A stretch of 64,000 bases of DNA, from assembly GCF_048544455.1 (NCBI RefSeq), contig NC_133536.1, positions 26,972,152 to 27,036,151 of the forward strand, written 5' to 3'. Shown here one piece after another: positions 11,641 to 24,900 of the stretch. This DNA comes from Silene latifolia. Lineage: Eukaryota > Streptophyta > Magnoliopsida > Caryophyllales > Caryophyllaceae. A program made the translations under genes and the position numbers. The stretch's first letter is position 1. Each line of letters opens with the position of its first letter. The notes under the pieces were generated by a model that worked only from the letters and a program-made list of their open reading frames with translations, did not search any database and was not told the origin of the DNA.

Positions 11641-11837
11641 CACAAATTCTTGTTTGTGACGGCACATATCCGTCACTCTTGAGTGACGGATACCATTTTA
11701 CCTCACAAAGTACCCACTTTTTCTCTCTCTGCAACACTATTCATGTGGTCCCCTTTCTCCACTAACCCATTTTGTTACCATTTTAACTCACAAAATATCC
11801 GCCACAAATGGTAACCCGTCACAAGGGAGACCAATTG
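11641..11837. mobile_element. MULE-type MITE, copy A1
   Basis: 197 bp, starts CACAAATTCTTGTTTGTG, ends GAGACCAATTG, with perfect 9-bp repeats TAGCAAGTT (11632-11640 and 11838-11846). Nearly the same sequence recurs at 37350 and 44822. Confidence 0.88.
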
Positions 11838-12167
11838 TAGCAAGTTTCGGAGTACATGTTAGCAAGTTGCATGCAATTATTTGTGTTTGTATGTACAAAC
11901 CAGGAAACTTAAAAGAAGAAAGGTAGAGGACATGCGAGTATGCGACATGATAGAAGAAATAGTTTCCATCCAAAAACGTAGTTCAAATAGTAGAAAAGAA
12001 ATATCTTTCAATTAATTATTATAAGGTATTTGGAAGTTTGTTTATTACTAGTGTCGTATTATTAACTTAGCAAGGCTGTTTTTTGTATCGAAAAAGTGGT
12101 GAAGCGACTCCTACAAAAAGCCAAAATTGATGTTACTTGCTACTAGTAGCTACACACATGCTACATC

Positions 12168-13503
12168 TAGAGATGTCATTTTCGATGAAAACCCGACTTA
12201 AATGGATGATGGATGAAATGGATGACGGATAACGGATGGGTTGGATGAAGAAATTTCACCCGCTATCCATACGTCACCCGATTTTATTACTTTTTATTTA
12301 ATGTTTTTTTACATATAACACATTATTAAGATATAAAATATTCAAATTTTCATATTTTTATACTCTCAATTTAAATATTTTGTGAACTTACTCATTAAAA
12401 AGTTAAACTAAAATAATAATCTAACTTTGTTTTTGTAGAGAATAAAAAATCATCATTTTTGTAGGGTTATTTAACAGGAATACTCCAAACTATTGGTCAT
12501 CTTCTTAAAATACTCCAAGCTTTAATTTAACTCACAATAAACCGAACTATCAACATCCCCTTCTCGTATTACACTAGGTAACCGGCTACCTGTTTAAAAT
12601 CAACCCCCCTTCTCGTATTCCACCATCAACCCCATTTCTTCATTTACTCAGTAAATAAACTCAAAATTCAACACCATTCGGACCTAGCTACAATTCCAGC
12701 TTCATCTCCGTCACCACGCTCGAACCACCGCACTCCTCTCTCGAATCACCACAAGAGCAGCCTCTCCACTAGCCCAGACTCACATCACCTTCGTCCCTCC
12801 CTCAATCGAACCACCATAAAACCCCCATGAACATCATCCGTACCCCAGCGGCACCAAACTCTGCCCAGAACTGTTCCCAGTTACGAGCTCATATTAATGG
12901 TTTGTGTTCATGGGATTTGAGCTCCTCTTTGCTTATGTTCATGGTCGAATTTGTGTATTATGGGGGATATTGGTCGGAATTGTGTACGAATCTTGGGTGG
13001 TGGAAGGTGAATTGGATGCGTTACGGTGGTGGCCACGGTGGTGAAGGGTGGTTGAAAATGGTGTAAATGGGAGAAGGATGAAGTTGAGAGGGTGATGTAG
13101 TGGTGGACTGGTGGTAATGGTATTCACTCAAATTATGACCTGAAGTTTACTTGATTTTAAAGGTTAAAAATGTCTCAAGTATGATATAAGAAGATAAGGT
13201 CAATAGTTTGGTTTATTGTGAGTTAAATTAAAGTGCGGAGTATTTTGAGAAGGTGACCGATAGTTTGGAGTATTCCTGTTTATTAATCCTTTTTTTTTAA
13301 CTTGAAACATATAAATACACAACACCCGTTTATCACCCGATCCACCCGTTTCATCCATGGATGATGGATGGATGGATGATGGATGGATGGATGATGGATG
13401 ATATGTTTCACGGATGACGGACGGGTTGGATGAGATTTTAAAAGGACGGATGGATGACGGATGAGGCTTCACCCGATCCGAGCCCGATCCATTAACATTC
13501 GTA
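12168..13503. mobile_element. hAT-type non-autonomous element with nested insertion
   Basis: Ends resemble TAGRGATGTCA(A)T. The 8-bp flanks GCTACATC (12160-12167) and GCTACATG (13504-13511) match at 7 of 8 bases, as expected for an aged hAT insertion. Subterminal regions are built of repeated GGATGA/GGATGGATGA units on both sides. No transposase. A MULE-type element sits in its middle (12473-13280). Confidence 0.65.
12473..13280. mobile_element. MULE-like element with ~80-bp terminal inverted repeats
   Basis: The left end AACAGGAATACTCCAAAC and its right-hand complement extend over about 80 bp with few mismatches. The interior (12.68-13.12 kb) is richer in G/C than its flanks, with CACC/GGTGG strings and a 79-codon open frame from 12827 that I do not recognise. 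It may hold captured host sequence. I could not settle the target duplication. Confidence 0.6.
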
Positions 13504-13511
13504 GCTACATG

Positions 13512-13964
13512 CCTACATCATAGCAAAATATGTAACAAAATACTCCGTATAATAAGGATCCTTTTCATTTCTTTTCTCTACATTTTCTCTCAGAAACTCA
13601 TTTAATAATATTATCTCCTATATACTCTATTAATCCTTTATTTTATGCATAAATTGTAAACCGTTTGATGTTGATCAGATATAATGTGGACCTTTGATAT
13701 AATGTGGACCGTTGATAAGGTAATAGCCTCTCTATTTCCAAAATATGTGACTTGCCATTTGCATTGCATTGTATCGTATCATTGCAAGACAGGAGGATGA
13801 GAAATTAGGAGTGTGCCAACGTAAGGTGTCGCCTATTATTCTGCTTGAATTAGATAAATCAATCAATTAATACACTCACGAATTAGATAAATCAATCAAT
13901 TAATACACTCACTAAATGAGTAGCATATGCATTTTACTTTTTGAGGTTATATCATTTCCCAAAA
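13512..13964. other. AT-rich spacer
   Basis: A direct repeat of about 30 bp (AATTAGATAAATCAATCAAT) occurs twice at 13849-13910. No gene or element ends are seen. Confidence 0.4.
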
Positions 13965-14126
13965 CAGTAGGTCTCATGAGAGACCGTCTCTCACTTATTT
14001 AGTGAGAGACATAATAAGGGAAAAAAATATTTAGTGGGTCTCTCACCCCATGTGAGAGATCTCTCACCCCATGTGAGAGGTCTCTCAATAACGCTATTGA
14101 GAGACCGTCTCTCCGGAATTTTTGTG
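13965..14126. mobile_element. Hairpin MITE rich in GAGAGACCGTCTCTC
   Basis: 162 bp with repeated palindromic GAGACGGTCTCTC blocks at both ends and near-identical flanks (TTCCCAAAA / TTCCCCAAA). A relative lies at 58190-58449. Confidence 0.6.
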
Positions 14127-16200
14127 TTCCCCAAAATAAGATTGAGAGGCAATGTTTTATTCAGAGTGAATGATAATTAATTTTTTTTTCCTTTTAGTAG
14201 AGAGTCAAATAGTTTCAGACGAGTATGGTTAAATGTAACCACAGTGGTACAGTCAATATTACAGCTTGTGATAACTTGTTTTTCAATAGTGGTCACATTT
14301 GGCTGTATTACAAAATCTCGTTTTATTGTTTCAGATCAAAATGGCCCGTGTTTGAAGCAAGACCAACTGCTACTTGAAATACACTTTAAACAAAAGTAGA
14401 ATCATATATATTTCTCTAAAGCAATAGCAAAATTAGCTGACATGGCATCTCAAAATTTCATCTCCATCTGATGTGGCAGGTATTTAGAGCCATAAAGAGA
14501 TTAATAAAGTGATTGGATAAAAAAATCAAAACAGAGTAAACTAAAGAAAGCGCATAATATGACATCAAGAATAGAATATTCCAATTTTATATTTAATGGA
14601 ATATAGCACAATTTAATATTATGAAAACGAAAAAAGGAAAATCTTAGGTTTTCTTTTATATTATGCTAAAATCATAGGATTCCTTCCAAATTTGACTTGA
14701 TTGTGCTACATGATTTTCCAAAATTAACTATTTATTACTCCGTATAAATCAGTAGTGATTAGCTATAATAAATCAGTAATTACATTTAATTACTTCGTTG
14801 ATTATATGAATAAGAACAAGTCAGTTACGACCACACCACACATTAATCCAATACAACGGAAAATTTAGTTTATCTTTTGAAATTATTTTTTCAATATAAA
14901 TATGCAATGCCATAACAACCGCAATCACCCTCCATCAGTTACATTTCACAAAATACTAAACACCAATTTTAGAATCGGTTTTTTGTTACGTGTACCATTA
15001 GAGCACACATTAATAATCTATCTAATTATTAATTTAGAATCGGTTTTTCTAACAGCCTTCCTTTGCACTCTCTTTGCCATACTCATCGGGATCGATTAAT
15101 TGAGCAATGAACATGCGTCACAGTCGCTTGCTCTGTTAGTTTCGCTAATCAATCGCTTGCTCTGTTAGTTTCTCTAAAAACGTGTTGGAACTTAACCTTT
15201 CATCCCGATCGTGAATTAACTCTTTGTACCGATAGACAAGATGAATGAGACTATTACTAACCAATTGATTAAGTCTTACTCATGTTAATGAGCACATATA
15301 TGATAATTCAAAATAAGTTAATACCTTATATCTTCAGTATTATTAAATCATTATATCTTCACTATGATTAACTAAATTTATTTAAAATATTAAAAGCAAT
15401 CTTATTATTTAGGGTGTAACAAAACATAGTATATCTATACTGATGCCATGACTTCGCTTATACGAGATAATTTTTTTCTTTATATTTCAATTTCAATAAA
15501 AACAAATAAGAAACCACAATAAATGTTTAGAGGGTGATGAGTACATTAAAACACTTAAAAATATTTAAAACTTGACATTTTGTGAGGGTTATGAACACGC
15601 TTTGAAAATATAATTTTTACCACAAAGTATTACCCTCCGTTCTTAAATAAATGACGTTTTCATTTTATGGGGTGAGATTTTGAATTCAACTTCTACAAAA
15701 ATATATTGACTGGAAAATTATAAAAATTACACCATAAAATTCTTTACGAATAGAGCTTTAATATGAGTATACATTTCAATATGTTTATTTTGAGAGATAT
15801 TGAAGAAAGAATAGAGTATCTCGAAGAGTGAGAATGACAATTAAAAAAGAACAAAAGGGAATAATTTTTATAAATATTAATAATGAAATTATAATCTTTT
15901 ATACAAAATATTTAAAAGCAGGCCCGTGAATTTTCACGGGTTTAAACTTAGTTACTTTGAAATCGCTAAAATTACGTAGTCAATTCAATGTAATTTTATA
16001 TTCTACCTGCATTTTAAGTTTTAACAACCATCATTTCCCTTAAAAGGTGTATCATTCATTGTCTTTCTTAAATTGATTTATAAATCTTATTACAGTTTAT
16101 AAAACCGGGTTTATAGGAGACTCACTACACAACCATTATTTTATCCTACTAAGGAATTCTGCCAAAAAAAAATTATATTGTAAAATACTTTGGTATACAA
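14127..16200. other. AT-rich intergenic stretch with one Helitron-like 3' terminus
   Basis: No gene is recognised; open frames are short and unconserved in appearance. At 15927-15955 a hairpin CCCGTGAA...TTCACGGG is followed by a degenerate CTRR-like end, the look of a Helitron 3' terminus, but no matching 5' end was found. Confidence 0.35.
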
Positions 16201-16204
16201 CTAC

Positions 16205-16560
16205 AATTAGAGCTCTACTACGATGCAAGGTAGCTCGGTCTGACCCAACACAGCCTGCCCCTCTAGGTCACGAAACTCCAGCTCGACCAGCCTATAGCTA
16301 GCACAGCCCGACTTCCCCCTTGGGTCGGGTTAATATTCACATTTCTTTGGCCAAATTTGGTACCAGCACTAAAAAAACAAAAACAAAAACAAGGAGCCCA
16401 GCCTGACTCGCTACTCAATGGGCTAGGCTCGTGCCCGTTCTAGCCCAGCCTAGTGCCCGTTCTAGCCCGATCTCATGTTAGGGTCGTGGCCAACATGCCA
16501 TGCACCCTAGCCTACTAGCTCGGTCCATCCTGGCCCAAAGCACTGAACATCTGTAACTAC
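16205..16560. repeat. GCCC/AGCC-rich repeat of transposon style
   Basis: Two GC-rich arms with repeated TAGCCC, AGCCTG and GCTCG strings around an AT-rich centre, in otherwise AT-rich DNA. This matches the subterminal-repeat architecture of the hAT-type elements elsewhere in the window, but I did not find clean ends. Confidence 0.35.
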
Positions 16561-17222
16561 AATGGACAAGAAATGACATAAACCTTGTTTTATTTACCTA
16601 TATGAAGTAATACTTAACTCGTTTTAACCGTCTTGAAGAAGACCACATAATGACATCATAGGATTACCATGAAATATAATATACCCCACAAAGCACCATT
16701 ATGAGTGTACGTTACTTTCTCCCCTAAAAAATGCAAAACGCCAATTCAAAATTCTTAAAATTCAAGATGAAGAGAAACAAGACAGCTAACAAAGGTGCGA
16801 CCAACCCCCTTTTCTCTCCTATGATACTCCTTTTCACCCTTATTTTAATATAATCTCATAGACCCAATAATCCACCCCTAATTTACTAGGAACATTTTAA
16901 TATTAACCAAACTAGGTGGACACTTCCATCTATACTATACTATCCAATATCCATGAGATCCCCAATTTCCATCATCATTTTTCTAAATTAACCCTATAAT
17001 CGGGACCCGAACTTTTATCCTTTTTAGCGTTAAGAACCCGAACTTCTATTTTCATTTTAATAATTCTTTTGCTAGTAAAATTGCTCATTTTAGCCCAACA
17101 CCAAAAACCAAGTGCTTAGCATGAGTGCATTTCTATACCACATAATAACACATATTACACATATTATATGTACATGTTATACATGAACTAGTGGAGTACA
17201 CTAGTTATGATAGTAAGACATA
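16561..17222 (+). promoter_or_regulatory. Upstream region of the DeSI-like gene
   Basis: 662 bp of AT-rich sequence before the ATG. No canonical TATA box at a clear distance. It would hold the promoter and 5' UTR. Confidence 0.3.
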
Positions 17223-18148
17223 ATGTTGTGTAGGAGGAACTCTTGTGTTGACGTCGGGGGTTCGATTCCTGTTTATCTCAATGTCTACGATATAACACCC
17301 ATCAATGGTTACGCGTATTGGTTTGGTTTAGGAGTCTACCACTCTGGAGTTCAAGGTAATGAAACGATATTTATATTAATAACCCGAGATACAAAACAAG
17401 GAAACAAATAAAATAATTGAAGTTTTATTATTTTCATTTTTTGGTTTTCTCAGTTCATGGAGTAGAGTATGCATTCGGAGCACACGAGTATCCAAGCACA
17501 GGGATTTTCGAAGGAGAGCCGAAACAATGCCAAGGATTTATGTTCAGGAAAGCGATTTTGGTAGGATGGACAGAGTTAACTGCAGAAGAAGTAAAGAAAG
17601 TTATGGAGGAATTGGCAAAGGAATACAGAGGAAATGCTTATAATCTTATTACCAAAAACTGTAACCATTTTTGCAATGATGCTTGTATTAGACTTTCTGG
17701 GAATCCAATTCCTAGTTGGGTAAATCGCCTCGCAAGAATTGGTAAGTTATACAAATATTCAGTCGATGCAATTCTTAACGCAATTTTTGTGACGGGTATC
17801 TAAAAACAATTTATTTGTGTTATTTAGCTGAATTTTGAAACTGATACTCAGATTTGGTAAAAAATTTGTGCAGGGTTTCTATGCAATTGTATGATTCCAG
17901 CAAGTGTAACGATGGCGAGAATCGGGCAGCAGAGGAAAGAACAGAAGATAATAGAGGAAAACAAGAAAGTAAAGAGCAATACTTCAAAGGGGTTAACAAC
18001 ATTATCCAATTCATCGTCGTCTACTTCGTCTTCTTTATCGCCTTCCGATAATACGACTACTTCTGCAAGTAAGTGTACACCAAAAAAGCGATTAGTAACT
18101 CCATCTTCACCTTTGATTTTGAGTTCTCCAACTATTAGCAGTTCCTAA
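17223..18148 (+). CDS. DeSI-like PPPDE-domain protease
   Basis: Three exons: 17223-17355, 17454-17741 and 17874-18148, all with GT-AG introns of about 100-130 bp; total 231 residues, close to plant DeSI-like proteins (about 220-230). PPPDE peptidases remove SUMO or ubiquitin-like tags through a His-Cys pair, usually in cytoplasm or nucleus. The fold begins VYLNVYDITPINGYAYWFGL. The likely catalytic His is residue 40 (VYHSGVQ) and the Cys residue 114 (TKNCNHFCND), both present. WVNRLARIG continues into exon 3, which adds a conserved CMIP stretch, then a Lys/Glu helix and a Ser/Thr-rich tail of about 60 residues that is probably disordered. The start at MLCRR gives the usual N-terminus for this subgroup. 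The gene looks intact. Substrates cannot be told from sequence. Confidence 0.93.
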
Positions 18149-18600
18149 AATATTGCAGATATAAAGATCCCATTTTTCTGGGTTCTTTTTTTGGGATTTA
18201 AGAATATTCTGTCACTTGTGATCCAAAAATGCATATAATTGTCTGTGATTTGGAGTTTTGGGGCATGTTTGATTGTATAGATCTAGTATTTATCAGAATG
18301 ATTTCACCGCATTTAATGATTCACAGACAAAATTTACAGTGCTGCAATTCACGTTCTCGTCACATCTGTTAAATAATGTCGAGTTAACTCTTGTCAGCTC
18401 TAATCGAATCTAAATTGTAGAACTAAGCACAATGATCTCAGATGGCAAAAATGTGGTAAAACGTATCTCGTCAGCTCTAATCCAGTCTTGCATATGTAGA
18501 ACTAAACACAATGATCTAAGATGGTAAAAGATGGTCAACATTTATAAAGCCTGGTGTGTAGAGTGACTGACCCGATCAAAATAGAATACCAGTCAAGTGG
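18149..18600 (+). other. Probable 3' UTR and downstream spacer of the DeSI-like gene
   Basis: AT-rich. Contains a repeated segment (ATGATCTCAGATGGCAAAA near 18431 and ATGATCTAAGATGGTAAAA near 18511). No polyadenylation site can be fixed. Confidence 0.35.
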
Positions 18601-21510
18601 TTTATTTCATTGTATTGCATGATTGCATCTCGGTTTCGATCTTCATCTCATCGACCTTATTTCAGTTTACTTCGGTTCAATTTAGTTCAGCTTTAGTTCG
18701 GCCAACTCTTGTAAGTTCAGCTAAGTTCAGACTTTATAAGTTCAGTTTGTTTAAAGAGTTCTGGTGGAATAAAAGGAGGGCTTATTACTACACTTTCTAG
18801 CCTCCCAAGAAGTAAATAAAAGTATAATTAGACAGGAATCTTGAAAAGAGGGGGGGAGGGAATGGTGGAGAAGGGGGCCCAACAGCCCAAGTAGCTCACC
18901 TAACAAGAAAAGAGAAAGGAAATGCAACAGGAGAAGGGGAGTATAATTCAGGAGCCATGAATATGATCATGGTATTGAGCATAATTGTAGTAATTGACAC
19001 ATTTTTTAAGAAAGTATGTTTGGAAAAAGTAGAAAATTAATGGGGACCAAACTTTACTTAGATTTTACTGACTGTCTCTCTTGTTACTACCAAAAGTACC
19101 AATCTCATGAAATTGACCTCACCTTGATTTTGTAAGATCATACTTCATTTTCAAATATTAAATTCAATTATAACACTTACTACTATATTGATGATAGCAA
19201 GATTGCATTCATAGTTAATTGTTGTTGACAACTAGTAAATTGGTGAAGTGTTGAAGTGATTTCGATGGAGGGTAGGTGAATTGATGTCGATTTGAAAATG
19301 GAATGCGAATGACGGGCGAATGGTTGATTGTGTGAAACTTTAACCATTCACCCAGAGTTACCCTAACACGGTAACAATCTATTGATGCGATTGTAGATTA
19401 CTATTGTGTACAAGACTTCTCTTCCTATCATGTCAATTAATTGCGCCAATAATACAAGAGGCAGATAACACCGCTCTGAATTATACCATGTCAATCGTTT
19501 TTAAGCATGAAATATATGACTATTTCTAATGCTCTCACAAAAACGAGAGTCATAGTCTATTTCGGAGTGGTGTTAATGTGTGAATCGTGTTTTTGGACTG
19601 TTTGACGTAGTTAAGTTAAATGTCAAGTAAGCTCTTACCGAAAATCAACTAACACATTTACACTAGAAAGAAACTTGACTTAAACTCATTAATGACTGCT
19701 CGTTATGGAGGCGTTTGCCATCCGTGAAGGGGTGAATAAAGGAGGGAAACCTCAAGGAAGGGAGAAAAACAACAATGAGATACCAAGACTCATCCGAAGA
19801 TGGTACAAAAAAGTTTCATGTAAATGGTACTTTTAACATTCACCAGCACCATTAACTGAGTAGGAAACTCAGCGTTGCTGCAAGAATACAGTAACTGATA
19901 TACTGTTGGTGATCTTTTACAAGTATGCATCAAACTATGAAGTATTGCCCTCACGAGTTAGAATGGAGTCGGAAATGTTAATTATTAAGACGGTTCAATT
20001 GTTTTCCTTGGTTCAAATGATTTAAATCAATAGTACCTCCAGGCGAAAAAACCCAGTCATTCTGACAGCACCATTATTCAGCAGATAGATAGGTTTCACT
20101 TTGAGTGGCCTTCATTCATTTATCAAACTGTCCAGGATTAAAGGCCTTGGTTGAAGTTGCTGAAATCTTGGAAATTTATCTGGAAAAGAACACAACCGCC
20201 TATCAGTTCCAATGATAATATATATTGAAAACTGTCATGCGGGTAAAGCATGAAAATTTGACAGAAGCAATAGGAACGACGACTATGCGCTTTCTAGCAG
20301 ATTAACACCTTCTGGTTATCTAATGAATGGTTGGCTGGTCATTTGTTCCATTTCTAACGGAAGCAAAGACTCGCTATTCTTTGGGTGTGAAACACATCAA
20401 ATAAAATAGCTCACTAAACTGCCTGTGTGCATCTGATACTTCCTTTAGTTGGTCGTAAATGAGGTCTTTAGAGCACTGGAATAATGTTGTCGTCTGCTGG
20501 CTCATACAACTTTGACTACTATTGCGCGAGAGTGTTTCATTGCATGAATAAACACATGCTGAATTTCAAAAGTGTAACCCATTCATCTTTCCTTTTACCA
20601 CCACCATTTCCCTTCTATTCTCATTTGGTTTGAACTACATTACCCCCAAGAACAATCTCAATGTGTAAAATACAAGAAGTCATACATGGGAAGGATTGTG
20701 CCATTTTCCGCAATTCTGAGTCTTCTCAGTAAGTTTCATTTTCAATTTGCTGTTCAACAGTCCAAAGACATATTTTCAGTTCCGATTTCTGAATTTCAAC
20801 TAGACTTACATGTGCTGCAACATATTGTAACAGTTACTGAGTTACAAGATCAAACATAATGCGTAAGGGTGCCCTCGAATCCTCAGTAAAAACCAAAGTG
20901 TTGAGCATCTATAATCCTGATTCCTGAAAGACTTGGGAGCAGACTTACTCAGTTGTACCAGACAGGCTAATGGAATATGTAAACAACTGCTCATTGGTTT
21001 CCGGCTTCTCGGAGCTGGCTTTACGTGAAGCTGTACACAATATATAAGAAATAGCCACACATGTGTTTCACTACTCCTTTCCATTCACAAATTCTAAACC
21101 AAATCTTACCCACTGACTCTATCGTGAGATTCGTGACCAAGTACATGAATATCCTTCATAACACATTGCGCTCTCATCACTTTGTCCTAATCATTTCTTT
21201 ACCTTTCTTCAAAATCCCCTCATAGAAAAAATACTCTGTAAATAATTAATTGAGATGCATGGAGTATCATTCCTCACCAAAATTAATACGGAGTACTATA
21301 AATAATCATATGCCACGGCGGACAATGCTACAGAGGGATAGCATTTGGCATAGACCTGTTTATGGACACATTACACCCAAACCATTTATACAGACCACCA
21401 CAAAAGAAGTGAATAATGTACAATGCATTTTTACGTACACCTAAACCGCTAAAGCCTCCCAAACTTGCACATCTATACAACAACAATATTAACCCAATGC
21501 CTCAATGGCC
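18601..21510. other. Gene-free intergenic stretch
   Basis: About 2.9 kb with mixed composition and few obvious repeats. TTCAGTTTAGTTCAGC-like strings recur at 18.66-18.75 kb and a G-rich patch lies at 18850-18880. Open frames up to 80 codons have no recognisable domain. Short unrecognised exons or non-coding RNA cannot be excluded. Confidence 0.4.
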
Positions 21511-21770
21511 CCTAGGGCTCTCAATGATATGAGCCGGCTCGTTGAGCCCTCGGAATCAGCTCTGGCAAAGCTTGGCTCGTGCTCGGTCAAAACAAGCTCG
21601 AGCTAGAGCCGAGCTTGGCTAAATACGAGCCCGAGCTCAGCAAGGCTCGGCTCGGAAGCTCGTTTGGGCTCCTTTATAAATTGTTTATAAATTTTTTGAG
21701 TATAATCTTTATGTTGTAGTATTATGTTTATTCCAAATTATATGTTATTTAGACATTTATATACGTATAT

Positions 21771-21926
21771 TGTTAAACACAATTAACTCACAACTCTTAT
21801 GTTTCTCTTATTCCTCATATGGTTAAATAGTACAAACGATAATCATAATAGGGTTTCGCATACGGCCCAACATACGTTGTGGGCTTACAAAGACGATGGA
21901 CTAAACCACTACAATACAATCTATTA
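21771..21926 (-). repeat. 3' LTR of Copia element 2
   Basis: 156 bp; reads identical to 26119-26274. Next to a C-run on the plus strand (polypurine tract on the coding strand). Confidence 0.93.
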
Positions 21927-24900
21927 CCCCCCCCCCCCCACCCAAGTCGGAGCATACGGATTAAGGATGCCCAACTTGCGTACCAGAGAGGTAAATTGAG
22001 AGACACCAAGCGCTTTTGTGAGGACATCCGCCAATTGAACCGTAGTAGACACGTGAGAAGGAACAATAAGGCCATCTTTCATTGCGTCACGAACAAAGTG
22101 ACAGTCAATCTCGATATGTTTGGTCCGCTCATGAAACACCGGGTTTTGAGCAATGTGTAAGGCTGATTTGCTATCACTGAAAATTTCCACTGGGTCCGGA
22201 TGAGGTATATCGAGATCACCCAAGAGACCCTTCAGCCATTTGACTTCTCCGGTAATGGCACGAAGGGAACGGTACTCGGCCTCGACCGAAGATAGAGAGA
22301 CCGTATGTTGCTTCTTAGTTTTCCATGCAATAGGAGAAGACCCAAAGTACACAAGTATGGACCGCATAGGTAATGTCCAGTCGGGTGACGGCTAAGTAGA
22401 CAAGCCGGCCTACTAAACGTTGGTATTTCGAAGGATCAGCAAGAAAGGGACTACCACTCCGCCCAAGCTGATGATGTTGCTCAAGAGGAGTAGGAGCGGG
22501 TTTACATCCAAGTAGACCCACTTCAGCCATAATATCCAGCGTATATTTACGCTGACACAAGAAAATCCCATCCGATTGTCGAGCAACCTCAAGCCCGAGA
22601 AAGAATTTCAAATCCCCCAAGTCCTTCATATGGAAGCACTTGTGTAAATAATCTTTGAAGGTTACAAGAGATAAATCATTCCCGGAAATGATTAAATCAT
22701 CCACATAAATAAGGACATTGAGGCGGATGGCGCCCTTGACAAAAGTGAACAAAGAATAATCGTAATAGCTTTCAGAAAAACCGTACCGTTTCAAGGCAGT
22801 GCCAAGTTTAGCAAACCAACATCGAGGTGCTTGTTTAAGGCCGTACAGGGATTTCTTCAAGCGACACACAAGACCGGGTTTAGGAGCAGTGAACCCGGGA
22901 GGTAACCTCATAAATACTTCTTCCTCCAAATCACTGTGAAGGAAGGCATTGTGCACATCCATTGGTGTAAGTGTCAATTCTTTGCCGAAGCCACAGAGAG
23001 GAAAGTACGGACTGTTGTCATTTTCGCAACGGGGGCAAATGTCTCATCATAATCCACACCCTCGGTTTGATGATTACCAAACACAACCAAGCGAGCTTTA
23101 AACCGCTCAATCGACGAATCCGACTTGTATTTGATTTTACACAACCACCGGCTCCCTAAAGCTTTCTTACCCGGTGGCAAAGTATCAAGGACCCAAGTCT
23201 CATTAGAGATCAAAGCTCGCATTTCGTCCTCCATGGCCTTGCGCCACTCACTGCTTCGAACGGCGGCCTGAAAATTTCGTGGCTCCGTGTGGGTTGTGAG
23301 TGCAGCCAAGTAGGAGCGATGCGAAGGGGAAAATTTATGACAGGATAAATAATTAGCTAAAGGGTAAGGAGTACCTGACGAGGGAGACGACACGAGAAGG
23401 CGAGAGGCGCTAGACGGACTACCATCGCTACTGTCGTCACTGTCAAAATCAAGCACATAGTCTTGATAATTTCGATTAGGAACCCGAGTACGCTGACCCT
23501 TACCGAGATGCAACTGGGCAGGGGACTGGGCCGAACCAGGGACATCCGAGATGGGAGAGGTCGGGGAGTCCGTGGGTGAATACTCGGCTGGAGAAGTCGG
23601 GGCAGAATTGGTAACCGGAGCAGCAATAGCGGGTTCGGTTTCGTCATGATCCCAATCAATAATAAGATTATCATAAGTAGCCGGAGTAGTGGCATCTAAA
23701 ACAGGTTGGGGCGAATTCGGGTGGAATGGAAACTGATCTTCATAAAATTTGACATCACGAGAAACAAAGAATTCCCGCTGTTCCAAATCGAATAAATACC
23801 AGCCTTTTTGTCCCGAAGGATATCCCATAAAAACGCATTTCCGGCTACGACTAGCAAATTTATCACCCTTTGATTTTTGATTATGAGCAAAGCATAGCGA
23901 TCCAAAGACTCGAAGCATGTCAAAATTTGGTAATTTACCGTAAATCCGAGCATATGGAGTGACACCATTCAACACCCATGATGGTGTACGATTAATAAGG
24001 AAAGCAGCAGCTAAAGCACACTCTCCCCAAAATTGAATAGGTAAGCAACTTTGAAAACGCAAAGCCCGAGCCACATTCAGAATGTGTTGGTGTTTTCGCT
24101 CGACTCGCCCATTTTGTTGAGGGGTCCCAACACAAGAGGATTGGAATAGAATACCGTGCTCGGAAAAGAATGGCTGCAAGGTATGAAATTCTGTGCCGTT
24201 GTCACTGCGCACAATTTTTATCTCGGCCGAAAATTGTCGTCGAATCATAGCAATGAAATTCTTAAATTTCTGAAATACTTCGGTTTTAGCAGTAAGTAAA
24301 TAAATCCAAACACCACGAGAAAAATCATCAACCAAAGTAAAAAAATAGCGCGCGCCAGTCGTGGAGGGAATATGATACGGACCCCATAAATCACAGTGAA
24401 TTATTTCAAATGCTTTCAAACTATTATTCGTACTTAAAGGAAAACTGTTACGACTATGTTTAGCTCGATGACAAACTTCACATGGTTTAGACAGAGAGTG
24501 CTCGTAAAAAAGGAAGATGCTTAAAAATTTGCTCAGACGGATGTCCTAATCTGTTATGCCATAATGTAAGAGAAGACGATCCAGTATGCGTGACATGGAC
24601 GGATTCCACAGTAGCGCGAAGGTAGTAAAGACCGTCTAGCCGCTCACCATTGCCAATCGTCTCCCTCGTAGCCCGGTCCTGTATAGTACACGAAGTGGCA
24701 TTAGTGAGAAATTCACAATTTAAAGCATCGCTCAACTGTGATGCCGAAATTAAATTGCAAGTGAGCTAGGGCACATATAGAACGGGATTGAGAGTAATGT
24801 TAGAAGTAACATTTACACGACCCACAAGGGAAGCGTGTATTTTCGAGCCATCAGGCAACCCAACAACACGACGCGGAATTGTTTGAACATCATTAAGAAG

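Noticed and set aside
12827-13066. 79-codon open frame inside the nested MULE-like element
   Set aside because: Begins within CACC-rich sequence, no family recognised. It could be captured sequence but cannot be called a gene.
20842-21084. 80-codon minus-strand open frame in the 18.6-21.5 kb spacer
   Set aside because: No recognisable domain, no splice context and no conserved-looking motif; consistent with chance.
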